Shown piece after piece: positions 45,931 through 53,767 of a DNA stretch of 64,000 nt. The DNA is from M3007 sp964646615. Its GTDB lineage: Bacteria > Bacteroidota > Bacteroidia > Chitinophagales > Saprospiraceae. Under the pieces are notes generated by a model, which was not told the origin of the DNA, ran no database searches, and saw nothing but the letters and a program-made list of their open reading frames with translations. Made by a program: the position numbers and the translations under genes. Numbering within the stretch: the stretch's first letter is position 1; every line of letters begins with the position of its first letter. The stretch lies in NCBI GenBank assembly GCA_964646615.1, contig CAZYEV010000019.1:62001-126000 (forward strand). The letters run 5' to 3'.

Positions 45931-46010
45931 AGGCGAAGTAAACGAGGCAAACAGCCACTCCCTGTAGAAGTGCTAAAGCCCGAAAAAGTTTAGTGCGCCC
46001 CGGCTACCCA

Positions 46011-47357
46011 TCACCCCCAACCTTCAAAATCCAGCCGTTCGCCCATCTTGCCTTCGTCGAAGCGCCCTTCGTGCCAGGCTAAATGCCCGCTGACGATGGT
46101 GCTGAGTACCTGGCCGCGGAAGGTATGCCCCTCGAAGGGCGACCAGCCGCATTTGTACAGGATGTTCTCGCGCGTCACGGTCCAGCGGCGACTGATGTCC
46201 ACTAAGGCTAAGTCGGCCCAGTAGCCCTCTTCGACGAAGCCGCGTTCGCGCAAGCGGAAGGCGATGGCCGGCGCATGGCACATCTTCTCCACGATTTTTT
46301 CCAACGAAATTTTGCCGGCATGGTACAGTTCCAGCATGACGTTGAGGCCGTGCTGCACCAGTGGGAGGCCAGAGGGCGCCTGCAGATAGGGCTGGTTTTT
46401 CTCTTCCAAGGTGTGTGGAGCGTGGTCGGTGGCCACCACGTCTATGATGTTGTCGAGCAGGGCGGGCAGCAGGGCGTCGCGGTGTACCCTGTTTTTGATG
46501 GCCGGGTTGCACTTGATGAGGTTGCCTAAGTGCTCGTAGTGTTCGGAGTGGAAGTACAGGTGATGCACGCACACCTCGGCTGTGATGCGCTTTTTCGCCA
46601 AAGGCAGGCGGTTATCGAAGATCTTAAGTTCGTCGCGCGTGGTGAGGTGGAGCACGTGCAGGCGCGTGCCGAGCCGCCGGGCCAGGTCAACAGCCAGCGA
46701 AGAGGAGAGCAGGCAGGCCCGGACGTTGCGAATGCGCGGGTGATGCGATGCCTTGAGGTGGTCGTCGCCGTAGCGTTGCCGGTAGCGCTCCAGGTTTTCT
46801 CGCACCGTCGTTTCGTCTTCGCAGTGGGTAGCGATGAGCGTGGGTGCTTCGGCAAAAAGGCGCTCCAATGTGTGCACATCGTCCACCAGCATGTTGCCGG
46901 TGCTGCTGCCCATGAAGATTTTGATGCCACACACGCGCTTGGGGTCGGTGCGCAGCACTTCGTCCAGGTTATCGTTCGTGGTACCCATGAAGAAGGAGTA
47001 GTTGGCCAGCGATGTGCGCGCGGCAATCTGGTATTTGGCCTCCAGCAATTCTTGCGTTACTGCCGGCGGCTGCACGTTGGGCATCTCCATATAGGAGGTA
47101 ACGCCGCCCGCCACCGCCGCTCGGCTCTCGGTGGCGATGGTGGCCTTGTGCGTCAGACCCGGTTCACGGAAGTGCACCTGGTCATCAATGATGCCCGGAA
47201 TGAGGTGGTGCCCTTTGGCGTCTATCTCGATGTCGGCGGGGGCGTCAATGGTGCGGTCAATGCGCTCGATACGCCCCTGACGGACGTACACATCGCGCTC
47301 CCGAATGCTGCCCTGGTTGACGACCTGAGCGTTGCGGATAAGGATGGTTTTTGTCAT
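46011..47357 (-). CDS. pyrC: Dihydroorotase (class I)
   Basis: Zinc amidohydrolase that closes carbamoyl-aspartate to dihydroorotate in pyrimidine synthesis. Signatures are IDDQVHFREPGLTHK, SYMEMPNVQPPA, GIKIFMGSSTG, LHVLHLTT, EVCVHHLYF and VATDHAPHT. The HxH metal pair reads QVH, which I recall as usual for Bacteroidota members. 448 residues is normal. The ATG at 47357 (MTKTILIRNAQVV) is preferred to the TTG-initiated frame at 47414. Confidence 0.92.
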   Translation of the reverse strand: MTKTILIRNAQVVNQGSIRERDVYVRQGRIERIDRTIDAPADIEIDAKGHHLIPGIIDDQVHFREPGLTHKATIATESRAAVAGGVTSYMEMPNVQPPAVTQELLEAKYQIAARTSLANYSFFMGTTNDNLDEVLRTDPKRVCGIKIFMGSSTGNMLVDDVHTLERLFAEAPTLIATHCEDETTVRENLERYRQRYGDDHLKASHHPRIRNVRACLLSSSLAVDLARRLGTRLHVLHLTTRDELKIFDNRLPLAKKRITAEVCVHHLYFHSEHYEHLGNLIKCNPAIKNRVHRDALLPALLDNIIDVVATDHAPHTLEEKNQPYLQAPSGLPLVQHGLNVMLELYHAGKISLEKIVEKMCHAPAIAFRLRERGFVEEGYWADLALVDISRRWTVTRENILYKCGWSPFEGHTFRGQVLSTIVSGHLAWHEGRFDEGKMGERLDFEGWG

Positions 47358-47460
47358 GTGGAAAAAAAATTCGTCGAAAGAACAGCAAAAAACTTGGTGG
47401 ACGGCATTAGACAAGTCTAATTTTGCCTCAGTTCGTGTTTACGACGATTTAAGTTCAAAA

Positions 47461-47515
47461 ATGAAGCGTGTTTTGATGATGTCCTTCCCCGTTGCATAAC
47501 GGGGAGGGATTTTTC
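47461..47515 (+). promoter_or_regulatory. Mini-ORF with overlapping terminator hairpin before the GNAT gene
   Basis: A 12-codon frame MKRVLMMSFPVA (47461-47499) runs into a hairpin: CCTTCCCCGTT (47483-47493) pairs with AACGGGGAGGG (47498-47508), followed by ATTTTT. No plus-strand gene ends upstream, so the hairpin does not close a gene and may be a leader attenuator for the acetyltransferase at 47553. The minus-strand pyrC promoter should lie in the same region. Confidence 0.4.
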
Positions 47516-47552
47516 GTTTAAAGGCCTGCTTTTGGCAAACAATGCGCTGAAA

Positions 47553-47999
47553 ATGAGTGAAGTACGAATAAGGCCTGCTACGGAGGCCGATATGCCGGCG
47601 GTGCATGCATTGGTGTACGAACTGGCAGTTTATGAGAAAGCACCCCAAGCCGTGGTAACGACCCCTGCGGAATACGCCCGCGATTTTCGCGAAGGGCGGT
47701 TCGACTGTTTGGTGGCCGAAAGTTCGGAAGGCATCGCGGGTATGGCCCTGTTTTTTATGGCCTATTCCACCTGGAAAGGCAAGATGCTTTACTTAGACGA
47801 CCTGGTCGTTAGCGAGCCGTATCGCCGCAGTGGCATCGGCGGGCGCTTGTTTGAAGCGGTGCTGGCGGAAGGCCGTCGGCGCGGCTGCCGATTGGTCAAA
47901 TGGCAGGTGCTCGATTGGAACGAACCTGCCCTGGCGTTTTACCGCAAGTACGAAGCCATCATCGAGACGGACTGGTGGAACGGCAAGATTTTCCTGTGA
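47553..47999 (+). CDS. GNAT-family N-acetyltransferase (diamine/thialysine type)
   Basis: 148 residues. Acetyl-CoA-binding motif A reads YLDDLVVSEPYRRSGIGGRLFEAVL, with the RRxGIG pyrophosphate loop. The C-terminal VKWQVLDWNEPALAFYRKY segment resembles the spermidine/thialysine acetyltransferases (SSAT-like). The ATG at 47553 is used; an in-frame TTG at 47532 would add seven residues. The substrate is inferred from similarity only. Confidence 0.85.
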   Translation: MSEVRIRPATEADMPAVHALVYELAVYEKAPQAVVTTPAEYARDFREGRFDCLVAESSEGIAGMALFFMAYSTWKGKMLYLDDLVVSEPYRRSGIGGRLFEAVLAEGRRRGCRLVKWQVLDWNEPALAFYRKYEAIIETDWWNGKIFL

Positions 48000-48004
48000 G
48001 CCCT

Positions 48005-48538
48005 TCAGGCGTTCAAGTAACGCTCCTGAATGATGCGCACGTGGTGTTGCAGGTGGCCGGCGATAATCCAGGCCAGCGCTAAGGGCGTGATTTCGCTGTC
48101 GGCAGCCATGCCGCGCCGCTCCCACATCGCCGGGCTAAAGTTGCGGAAGAGGTGTATCGTAGCCTCGCGCACAGCGGCGAATTCATCAGCCAGCGAGACG
48201 GGCGTTCGGCTGTTGGCTTCGCTCATTTCAGCGTAGGCCTCCTGGTCGAAGCCGGGCAGAGGCGTCTGGTCGCCGCGAGCAATCCGCAAGGCCCGGTAAG
48301 CAAAAATGCGCTCCGAGTCTATCAAGTGGAGTACCAACTGTGCCAGCGTCCATTTGCCTTCATCGTAGGAAATCTCCCACTTTTCCCACGGAATGTGTTT
48401 GAAAAAGGCCAGTACTCCTGCCTTTTGTTCTTCCAGAAAACGCACGATGTCGTCCGTTTCTATTTCCTGCACATAGGCAGCGTAAAAAGGCGCGTAATCG
48501 CCGGCTTCCGGCTTTCTTGTTTGCTCAAGGTGTTGCAT
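48005..48538 (-). CDS. DinB-family protein
   Basis: 177-residue four-helix bundle of the DinB/YfiT type. Metal-binding histidines are visible in LAQLVLHLIDSERIFAYRAL and IAGHLQHHVRIIQERY. Members include thiol-dependent transferases; the substrate is not known. It converges with the acetyltransferase, with five bases between the stop codons. Confidence 0.85.
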   Translation of the reverse strand: MQHLEQTRKPEAGDYAPFYAAYVQEIETDDIVRFLEEQKAGVLAFFKHIPWEKWEISYDEGKWTLAQLVLHLIDSERIFAYRALRIARGDQTPLPGFDQEAYAEMSEANSRTPVSLADEFAAVREATIHLFRNFSPAMWERRGMAADSEITPLALAWIIAGHLQHHVRIIQERYLNA

Positions 48539-48586
48539 AGTTCGTTTTTTATTTTCAAAAATGCGCTATAAAACAATGGCCTTTTG

Positions 48587-48754
48587 ATGACTGAAGTCAA
48601 AGACCAGAGTGATGCTTGGCCGAAACGTTACAAGTGCAGGTATTGCAAACGCCGACAGCGGCGCAGAAGCCATTACTTTTGCCGGCCACAGCCGAAAAAT
48701 TGCGATAAAAATAGCCCTCTGGTAGCCTCTTCAATCTTTCTTCGATTTCCATGA
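48587..48754 (+). CDS. Possible 55-aa Cys-rich basic protein upstream of rfbB
   Basis: I do not recognise it. An ATG at 48587 opens 55 codons that end in a TGA overlapping the rfbB start (ATGA at 48751-48754). The protein has KCRYCKRRQRRR, then HYFCRP and KNCDK, a CX2C-X11-C-X6-C pattern that could bind zinc, in a strongly basic context. The TACTTTTG promoter box of rfbB lies inside it, and the ATG sits within a TGACTGAAGTCA palindrome. It may be chance. Confidence 0.3.
   Translation: MTEVKDQSDAWPKRYKCRYCKRRQRRRSHYFCRPQPKNCDKNSPLVASSIFLRFP
48588..48599. promoter_or_regulatory. TGACTGAAGTCA palindrome, second copy of the CRP-like core
   Basis: Identical, on the opposite strand, to the core of the site at 32908-32923. 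Here the outer CRP-like bases are not kept (TGATGACTGAAGTCAAAG). It lies between the divergent DinB and rfbB genes. Confidence 0.35.
48674..48681 (+). promoter_or_regulatory. -7 promoter box of rfbB
   Basis: TACTTTTG matches TAnnTTTG and lies 70 bases before the rfbB ATG. Confidence 0.4.
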
Positions 48755-49800
48755 CCATCCTTATCACCGGCGGCGCAGGTTTCATTGGCTCTCACGCCGT
48801 GCGCCTTTTTGTACAGCGCTATCCGCAGTACCATATCGTCAATCTCGATGCACTGACGTATGCGGGCAACCTGGCCAACCTGCGCGACGTGGAGCAGGCG
48901 CCCAACTACACTTTTGTGCGCGGTGATATTCGCGACGCTGCGCTTTTGGACCGCCTGTTTGCCGAGTACCGCTTCGATGCTGTCGTCCATCTGGCGGCCG
49001 AAAGCCACGTGGATCGTTCCATCACCAATCCGTTGGCCTTTGTCGAAACAAACGTGCTGGGCACCGTCAACCTGCTCAATGCTGCCCGAAAACACTGGGC
49101 AGAGAATAGTGAGGGCAAGCGTTTTTACCACGTGTCCACCGACGAGGTGTACGGTTCCTTAGGCTCCGAAGGATACTTCACCGAAGAGACGCCTTACGAC
49201 CCGCGTTCGCCCTATTCGGCCTCGAAGGCTGCCAGCGACCACTTTGTGCGCGCCTATTTTCACACGTACGGCCTGCCGGTAGTACTTTCCAATTGCAGCA
49301 ACAACTACGGCCCGTACCAGTTTCCGGAAAAGCTCATCCCGCTGATGATCAACAACATCCGTGAAGGCCGTCCTCTGCCCGTCTATGGCGACGGGCGCAA
49401 CGTGCGCGACTGGCTGTGGGTCATAGACCACGCCGAGGCCATGGATGCCATCCTGCACCGCGGGCGCATCGGTGAGACGTACAACATCGGCGGCCACAAC
49501 GAATGGGCCAACATTGACCTGGTGCATTTGCTCTGCGACCTGGCCGATGAACTCCTCCAACGCCCCGCCGGAACGGCCCGCCAGCTGATTACCTTCGTGA
49601 AAGACCGCCCCGGCCACGATCGGCGCTACGCCATTGATGCCTCCAAAATCCGCCGCGAGCTGGGCTGGCAACCTTCCATCACCTTCGAGGAAGGGCTACG
49701 CCAGACCATCCAGTGGTATTTGGACAACACCGAATGGCTGCAACAGGTCGTATCGGGCGAATATCGAGACTACTACGAAAAGCACTACGCGCAGCGGTAA
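48751..49800 (+). CDS. rfbB: dTDP-glucose 4,6-dehydratase
   Basis: Converts dTDP-glucose to dTDP-4-keto-6-deoxyglucose in the dTDP-rhamnose and related pathways. The NAD-binding GGAGFIGSH at the start, LAAESHVDRSI, YSASKAASDH (catalytic Tyr and Lys) and NCSNNYGPYQFPEKLIP identify it. 349 residues is normal. The other dTDP-rhamnose genes (rfbA, rfbC, rfbD) are not adjacent. It converges with the purine nucleoside phosphorylase gene six bases away. Confidence 0.95.
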   Translation: MTILITGGAGFIGSHAVRLFVQRYPQYHIVNLDALTYAGNLANLRDVEQAPNYTFVRGDIRDAALLDRLFAEYRFDAVVHLAAESHVDRSITNPLAFVETNVLGTVNLLNAARKHWAENSEGKRFYHVSTDEVYGSLGSEGYFTEETPYDPRSPYSASKAASDHFVRAYFHTYGLPVVLSNCSNNYGPYQFPEKLIPLMINNIREGRPLPVYGDGRNVRDWLWVIDHAEAMDAILHRGRIGETYNIGGHNEWANIDLVHLLCDLADELLQRPAGTARQLITFVKDRPGHDRRYAIDASKIRRELGWQPSITFEEGLRQTIQWYLDNTEWLQQVVSGEYRDYYEKHYAQR

Positions 49801-49806
49801 CCGTCC

Positions 49807-50634
49807 TTACGCAGAAAGGCGGCGCAGCACTTCGCGCACCAGTAACGTCAGGCGCGGTTGGGCTTCGCTGGCCAGCGCAATGACGTCTTCAGCCGTCGTC
49901 ATGCGGATGACGTTGGGCGGGAAGGCCACATTCGTTACCAACGAAAGCATCAGCACCGGAATGCCCTGATGGCGTGCGACCAGCACTTCGGGCACCGAGG
50001 ACATGCCCGTGCAATCGCCACCCAAGCGCCGCAGCATGGCGTATTCGGCGGGCGTTTCCAGATTGGGCCCCTGCAAGGCGCAGTAAACACCCTCAAAAGC
50101 GCGGATGCCGTGCTGGCGAGCGGCGTCTAAGGCCAGTTGGCGCAGCCCAGGGTCGTAGGGTTCCGACATGTCGGGAAAGCGCGGGCCGAGGCGTTCGTCG
50201 TTGGGGCCGCGCAGTGGGTTTTCGGGCAGCAGGTTGATGTGGTCGCGCACCACGGCGATGTCGCCGCTGCGGAAATGCGGATTGACGCCACCCGAGGCGT
50301 TGGTGATGATGAGCCGCTCGATGCCCAGCGCACCCAACACGCGCACCGGAAAGGTTACTTGCTGCATCGTCCAGCCCTCATAGTAGTGTAAACGGCCCGA
50401 CATCACCACCACCGGATGCCCGTCTAAGTGGCCGAAAACCAGCTCGCCCCGATGGCTTGGCGCCGTGCTGTGGGCAAAGTGCGGGATGCGGCTGTACGCC
50501 ACTTTCGCCGTTGGCGCAATCTCGTCGGCCAAGTTGCCCAAGCCGGTGCCCAGGATGATGCCCGTTCGGGGCTGAAAATCCGTTGCCTGCCGAATGGCGG
50601 CGACGGCCTCCTGTATTTGTTCGTATAAAGCCAT
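49807..50634 (-). CDS. punA: Purine-nucleoside phosphorylase (trimeric type)
   Basis: Splits inosine and guanosine with phosphate to the base and ribose-1-phosphate. TGIILGTGLGNLAD, SHRGELV, GRLHYYEGW, NASGGVNP, LQGPNLETPAEY and GMSSVPEV are conserved motifs of the trimeric family. From the ATG at 50634 it is 275 residues, as expected; the 35 upstream in-frame residues lie in the preceding gene. It starts five bases after the BASS transporter stop, in a three-gene operon. Confidence 0.93.
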   Translation of the reverse strand: MALYEQIQEAVAAIRQATDFQPRTGIILGTGLGNLADEIAPTAKVAYSRIPHFAHSTAPSHRGELVFGHLDGHPVVVMSGRLHYYEGWTMQQVTFPVRVLGALGIERLIITNASGGVNPHFRSGDIAVVRDHINLLPENPLRGPNDERLGPRFPDMSEPYDPGLRQLALDAARQHGIRAFEGVYCALQGPNLETPAEYAMLRRLGGDCTGMSSVPEVLVARHQGIPVLMLSLVTNVAFPPNVIRMTTAEDVIALASEAQPRLTLLVREVLRRLSA

Positions 50635-50639
50635 GAATG

Positions 50640-51569
50640 CTAAGAAGTTGTGCGTTCTTGCAGCGTTGGCGCTCGTTGGGTGGAGCGCCGCCACCACCAG
50701 GCTAAGGCGATGCCCGTAACTAAGTCCCAGATGCCCCACCAGGCGGCGATGAGCGCCATGCCGCCCAGGCCGTTGAAGAAGCGGAAGATGAGCAACAGCC
50801 CCAGCGCCGTGTTGTGGATGCCCGTCTCGAAGGCCAGTGCCCGGCTATCGGCCTCGGACAGGCGAGCCGCGCGGCCCAGGGCATAGCCAATGCCCAGACC
50901 AAGGCCGTTGTGCAGCAGCACCAGCACAAAGGCGTAGCCCACGTACGTAACCACGTGGTCGCGATTGCCCCAAAGTGCGCCCAGGATGATGCCAAAGAAG
51001 AGGATGAGCGAAAGGCGCTGCACCCAGCCGCGAATGCGCGCCACCAGCCCAGGTTGGTAATGGGTCAGCAACATGCCTGCCAGCAGCGGCAGCAAGATGA
51101 GCTGCACGATAATCAGCGCCATTTCGCCAAAGCCGATGTCGAAGTCGCGCCGCAACTGCGCTGCACCCGGCACGGCGCTCGACCACAACAGAAAACCCAG
51201 CGGCGTTACCACCGACGCCAGCAGGATGACGATGCCGTTGAAGGTTACCGACAGCGCCGTATTGCCCCGAGCAAAGTGCACCAGAAAATTGGTCATATTG
51301 CCCGAAGGGCACATGCCCACCAGCACCATGCCCAGCGCCATGCTCACCGGCGGCTGAAAGAGCGCAATCAGGCCCAGCGTCATGAGCGGGAAGAGCAGGT
51401 ACTGCGCCACCAGACCCACCCCAATGGCACGCGGGAAGCGGAAGACCTGCCGAAAGTCGGAAAGCCGGATATCCAGAGCGACGCTGAACATCAGAAAGGC
51501 CATCACTACATTGAGCAGGGCCAGCTGGTCGGCATCGAAGCGAATGCGAAGGGCGTCAACAGGGTGCAT
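50640..51569 (-). CDS. Bile acid:sodium symporter-family (BASS) transporter
   Basis: 309 residues, about nine to ten membrane helices. MAFLMFSVALDIRLSDF, VGMCPSGNMTNFLVHFARGN and the crossover helix FETGIHNTALGLLLIF are characteristic of BASS sodium-coupled carriers of organic anions. The substrate is unknown. It is the middle gene of an operon running from the sorbosone-dehydrogenase-like gene to the phosphorylase. Confidence 0.9.
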   Translation of the reverse strand: MHPVDALRIRFDADQLALLNVVMAFLMFSVALDIRLSDFRQVFRFPRAIGVGLVAQYLLFPLMTLGLIALFQPPVSMALGMVLVGMCPSGNMTNFLVHFARGNTALSVTFNGIVILLASVVTPLGFLLWSSAVPGAAQLRRDFDIGFGEMALIIVQLILLPLLAGMLLTHYQPGLVARIRGWVQRLSLILFFGIILGALWGNRDHVVTYVGYAFVLVLLHNGLGLGIGYALGRAARLSEADSRALAFETGIHNTALGLLLIFRFFNGLGGMALIAAWWGIWDLVTGIALAWWWRRSTQRAPTLQERTTS

Positions 51570-51584
51570 AGGCAGCAGAGCGGC

Positions 51585-52781
51585 TTATTTCGGCGAGTAG
51601 TAAATGCGGTAGATGGCGTCGGCGAAGTCGTCCGACACCAACAGCGAGCCATCGGGCAGCCACTCTAAGTCCACGGGCCGGCCCCACACGTCATCGCCGG
51701 GTTGCAACCAGCCTTCAGCGAACGGCTCGTAGCGAGTGCACTTGCCCTCGTTGTTGAGGCGCACCAACGTCAGGCGGTAGCCTATTTTGCGCGAGCGGTT
51801 CCAGGAGCCGTGCTCGGCAATGAGGATTTGATTTCGATATTCGGCGGGCCAGTTGTGGCTCAGCACAAATTCCACCCCCAAGGGCGCCACGTGTGGGCCG
51901 AGGTTTTGGGCCGGCGGCGTGAAGTCGCTACAGGGGCGTTTGTGGCCGAATTTCGGGTCAGGGGTATCGCCCTGGTGGCAGTACGGGTATCCGAAGTGCA
52001 TGCCGTCGCGCGGGGCATGGTTGAGTTCGCAGGCGGGCATGTCGTCGCCCATCATGTCGCGGCCGTTGTCGGTAAACCACAGGTGCTTCGTCTGCGGGTG
52101 CCAGGTGAAGCCTACGGTGTTGCGCACGCCGTGCTGCACGATTTCCGGGCCTTTTTCGGGCCTGTCCACGTCTATGCGCGTGATGCTGGCATAGAGCGGG
52201 TTATCTAAGCGCTCGCAAATGTTGCACGGAGCGCCCACCGGCACATAGAGCAGGCCGTCAGGCCCAAAGGCGATATACTTCCAGCCGTGGTGCGCATCGG
52301 TAGGGTAGCGGTCGTACACCACCACCGGCGTTGGCGGGTTCGACAGCCGGCGCTCGATGTCGTCAAAGCGCAAGATGCGGCTCACCTCGGCCACGTACAG
52401 GCTGCCGTTGCGGAAGGCCACACCGTTGGGCATGCGCAGCCCCGTGGCCAACGTGTAGCGCAGGTCCGCTACCCCATCGCCGTTCGTATCGCGCAGGGCG
52501 TACACATTGCCCACGTCGCGCGTGCCGACGAACAGCGTCCCATTGGGCGACAGGCACATCGAACGCGCATTTTGCAAACCTTCGGCGTACACACCTATGC
52601 GGAAGCCCTCCGGCAGCCGAATGCGACCTAATGGCAACGACCCGCGATACTCATCCGCCGACGCAGCCGCCGGAGCGGATGTCGGCCGTCCGTTAGAGCC
52701 GGAAGAACCAGCACAACCCACCCACACGGCGCCCGCCAGCGCCACACCTATTATTATAGATGAAAAAACAACCCTTCTCAT
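51585..52781 (-). CDS. Sorbosone/glucose-dehydrogenase-type beta-propeller lipoprotein
   Basis: 398 residues. A lipoprotein signal (IIIGVALAGAVWVGCAG) anchors it in the envelope. The six-bladed GSDH propeller follows: RSMCLSPNGTLFVGTRD, GLRMPNGVAFRNGSLYVAE, HHGWKYIAFGPDGLLYVPVG, ITRIDVDRP and WLPDGSLLVSDDFADAIYRI. Relatives are PQQ-dependent sugar dehydrogenases; binding of PQQ here is inferred. Four Cys (PCNICER, PACEL, CHQG) may form disulfides. First gene of the three-gene operon. Confidence 0.87.
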   Translation of the reverse strand: MRRVVFSSIIIGVALAGAVWVGCAGSSGSNGRPTSAPAAASADEYRGSLPLGRIRLPEGFRIGVYAEGLQNARSMCLSPNGTLFVGTRDVGNVYALRDTNGDGVADLRYTLATGLRMPNGVAFRNGSLYVAEVSRILRFDDIERRLSNPPTPVVVYDRYPTDAHHGWKYIAFGPDGLLYVPVGAPCNICERLDNPLYASITRIDVDRPEKGPEIVQHGVRNTVGFTWHPQTKHLWFTDNGRDMMGDDMPACELNHAPRDGMHFGYPYCHQGDTPDPKFGHKRPCSDFTPPAQNLGPHVAPLGVEFVLSHNWPAEYRNQILIAEHGSWNRSRKIGYRLTLVRLNNEGKCTRYEPFAEGWLQPGDDVWGRPVDLEWLPDGSLLVSDDFADAIYRIYYSPK

Positions 52782-53133
52782 CGGTTGAGATATTTGAATG
52801 AAAAACGACTACCCCTGCAAAAGTGCAAATGCGCCGCGCTTAAGCGCGTTTTTTTGAAAAAATAAACCGCAACAAGGCGCTTTGAACACTTCCCCTAACA
52901 AGCCAGCAGGCGCCTGGTTGCCCGCGAAAGACCGGCTAAATGCCGGAGCGCGGCGGCAATGACAAACAGCGCTGATTTTTTTTGTGGCTTTTAACATTTG
53001 GCGGAGGTGTTTGGCACGAGTTTGGCTTAATGTTTGTTACTTCATACGATAGAAACGGTTTAGTGAAAGAGAAGCCCGGTAGCAAACGCGTTACCGGGCT
53101 CTTTTCATTTAAGCCACGTGCCAGCCATCAGGG
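52782..53133. other. Intergenic stretch with pnuC terminator
   Basis: 350 bases without a supported gene. It contains the pnuC terminator at 53073-53100 and the region upstream of the sorbosone-dehydrogenase operon. A short plus-strand frame (52982-53170) has no protein-like character. I see no exact promoter box for the minus-strand operon. Confidence 0.45.
53073..53106. terminator. Bidirectional-looking terminator downstream of pnuC
   Basis: AGCCCGGTA (53073-53081) pairs perfectly with TACCGGGCT (53092-53100) around a ten-base loop. T-rich tracts flank both sides (CTTTTC on the plus strand, TCTCTTTC on the minus). For the minus-strand pnuC it lies about 34 bases after the stop codon. Confidence 0.7.
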
Positions 53134-53748
53134 TCAGAGCGTGCGAAGCCGACGCCGCCACTCGATATAGCCCAGAACTGCCAGAGCCAGGAAGACCAGG
53201 TACTGAAACGAGGCAAACACAAAGCCTTTGACGAAATACAGAGGAATGGACGTCAGGTTGGTCGCCATCCACCACAGCCAGTGTTCCAGTTTTTTGCGCG
53301 TCATGAGCCACATGCCCGTGTAGGCTGTGGCGGCAGCAAAGCCGTCGGCGGCGGGCACGGTGCTGTCGGTCCAGCGGTCGAGGACGACATACAGCCCTGC
53401 CCACCAGGCGGCGAAGAAGAGCAACGCCAGGCTCCACTCGCGCGCATTCGAGCGCGTAATGCGCACTCGGGCATGCCCATCCGGCTTCTTTCGGGCCCAA
53501 TTCACCCAACCCACCACACTCATCACCGTATAGTACGCATTGACCCCCGCCTCGGCATACAGCCCGGCTACCATGCTCAGGTAGATGAAAAGCGTGGTGT
53601 TGACCAGCCCGACGGGATAGACCAGAATGTTCTCCTGGCGCGAAAACAGTATGCTGGCGATGCCGAAAACAACGGCAACGAACTCTAAGGCGGAGGTCTG
53701 TCGCAACCCCTCTACGAATGCTTGAGCAATGTCGGGCCAGGAGAGCAT
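53134..53748 (-). CDS. pnuC: PnuC-family nicotinamide riboside transporter
   Basis: 204 residues and about seven membrane helices. LEFVAVVFGIASILFSRQENILVYPVGLVNT and GWVNWARKK are PnuC signatures; WLMTRKKLEHWLWW is the conserved Trp-rich segment. It imports nicotinamide riboside or a related vitamin down its gradient. It follows the large ABC permease gene after 19 bases on the same strand, so they are probably co-transcribed. Confidence 0.9.
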   Translation of the reverse strand: MLSWPDIAQAFVEGLRQTSALEFVAVVFGIASILFSRQENILVYPVGLVNTTLFIYLSMVAGLYAEAGVNAYYTVMSVVGWVNWARKKPDGHARVRITRSNAREWSLALLFFAAWWAGLYVVLDRWTDSTVPAADGFAAATAYTGMWLMTRKKLEHWLWWMATNLTSIPLYFVKGFVFASFQYLVFLALAVLGYIEWRRRLRTL

Positions 53749-53767
53749 GGGCGCAAAAAAACGATGC

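Noticed and set aside
47100..47200. Dihydroorotase with QVH in place of the HxH metal pair
   Set aside because: Looks like a loss of a metal ligand, but I recall this as usual in Bacteroidota dihydroorotases, and all other motifs are present.
50814..51668. 284-codon plus-strand frame opposite the BASS transporter
   Set aside because: His/Gln-rich antisense of membrane-helix codons; no recognisable fold.
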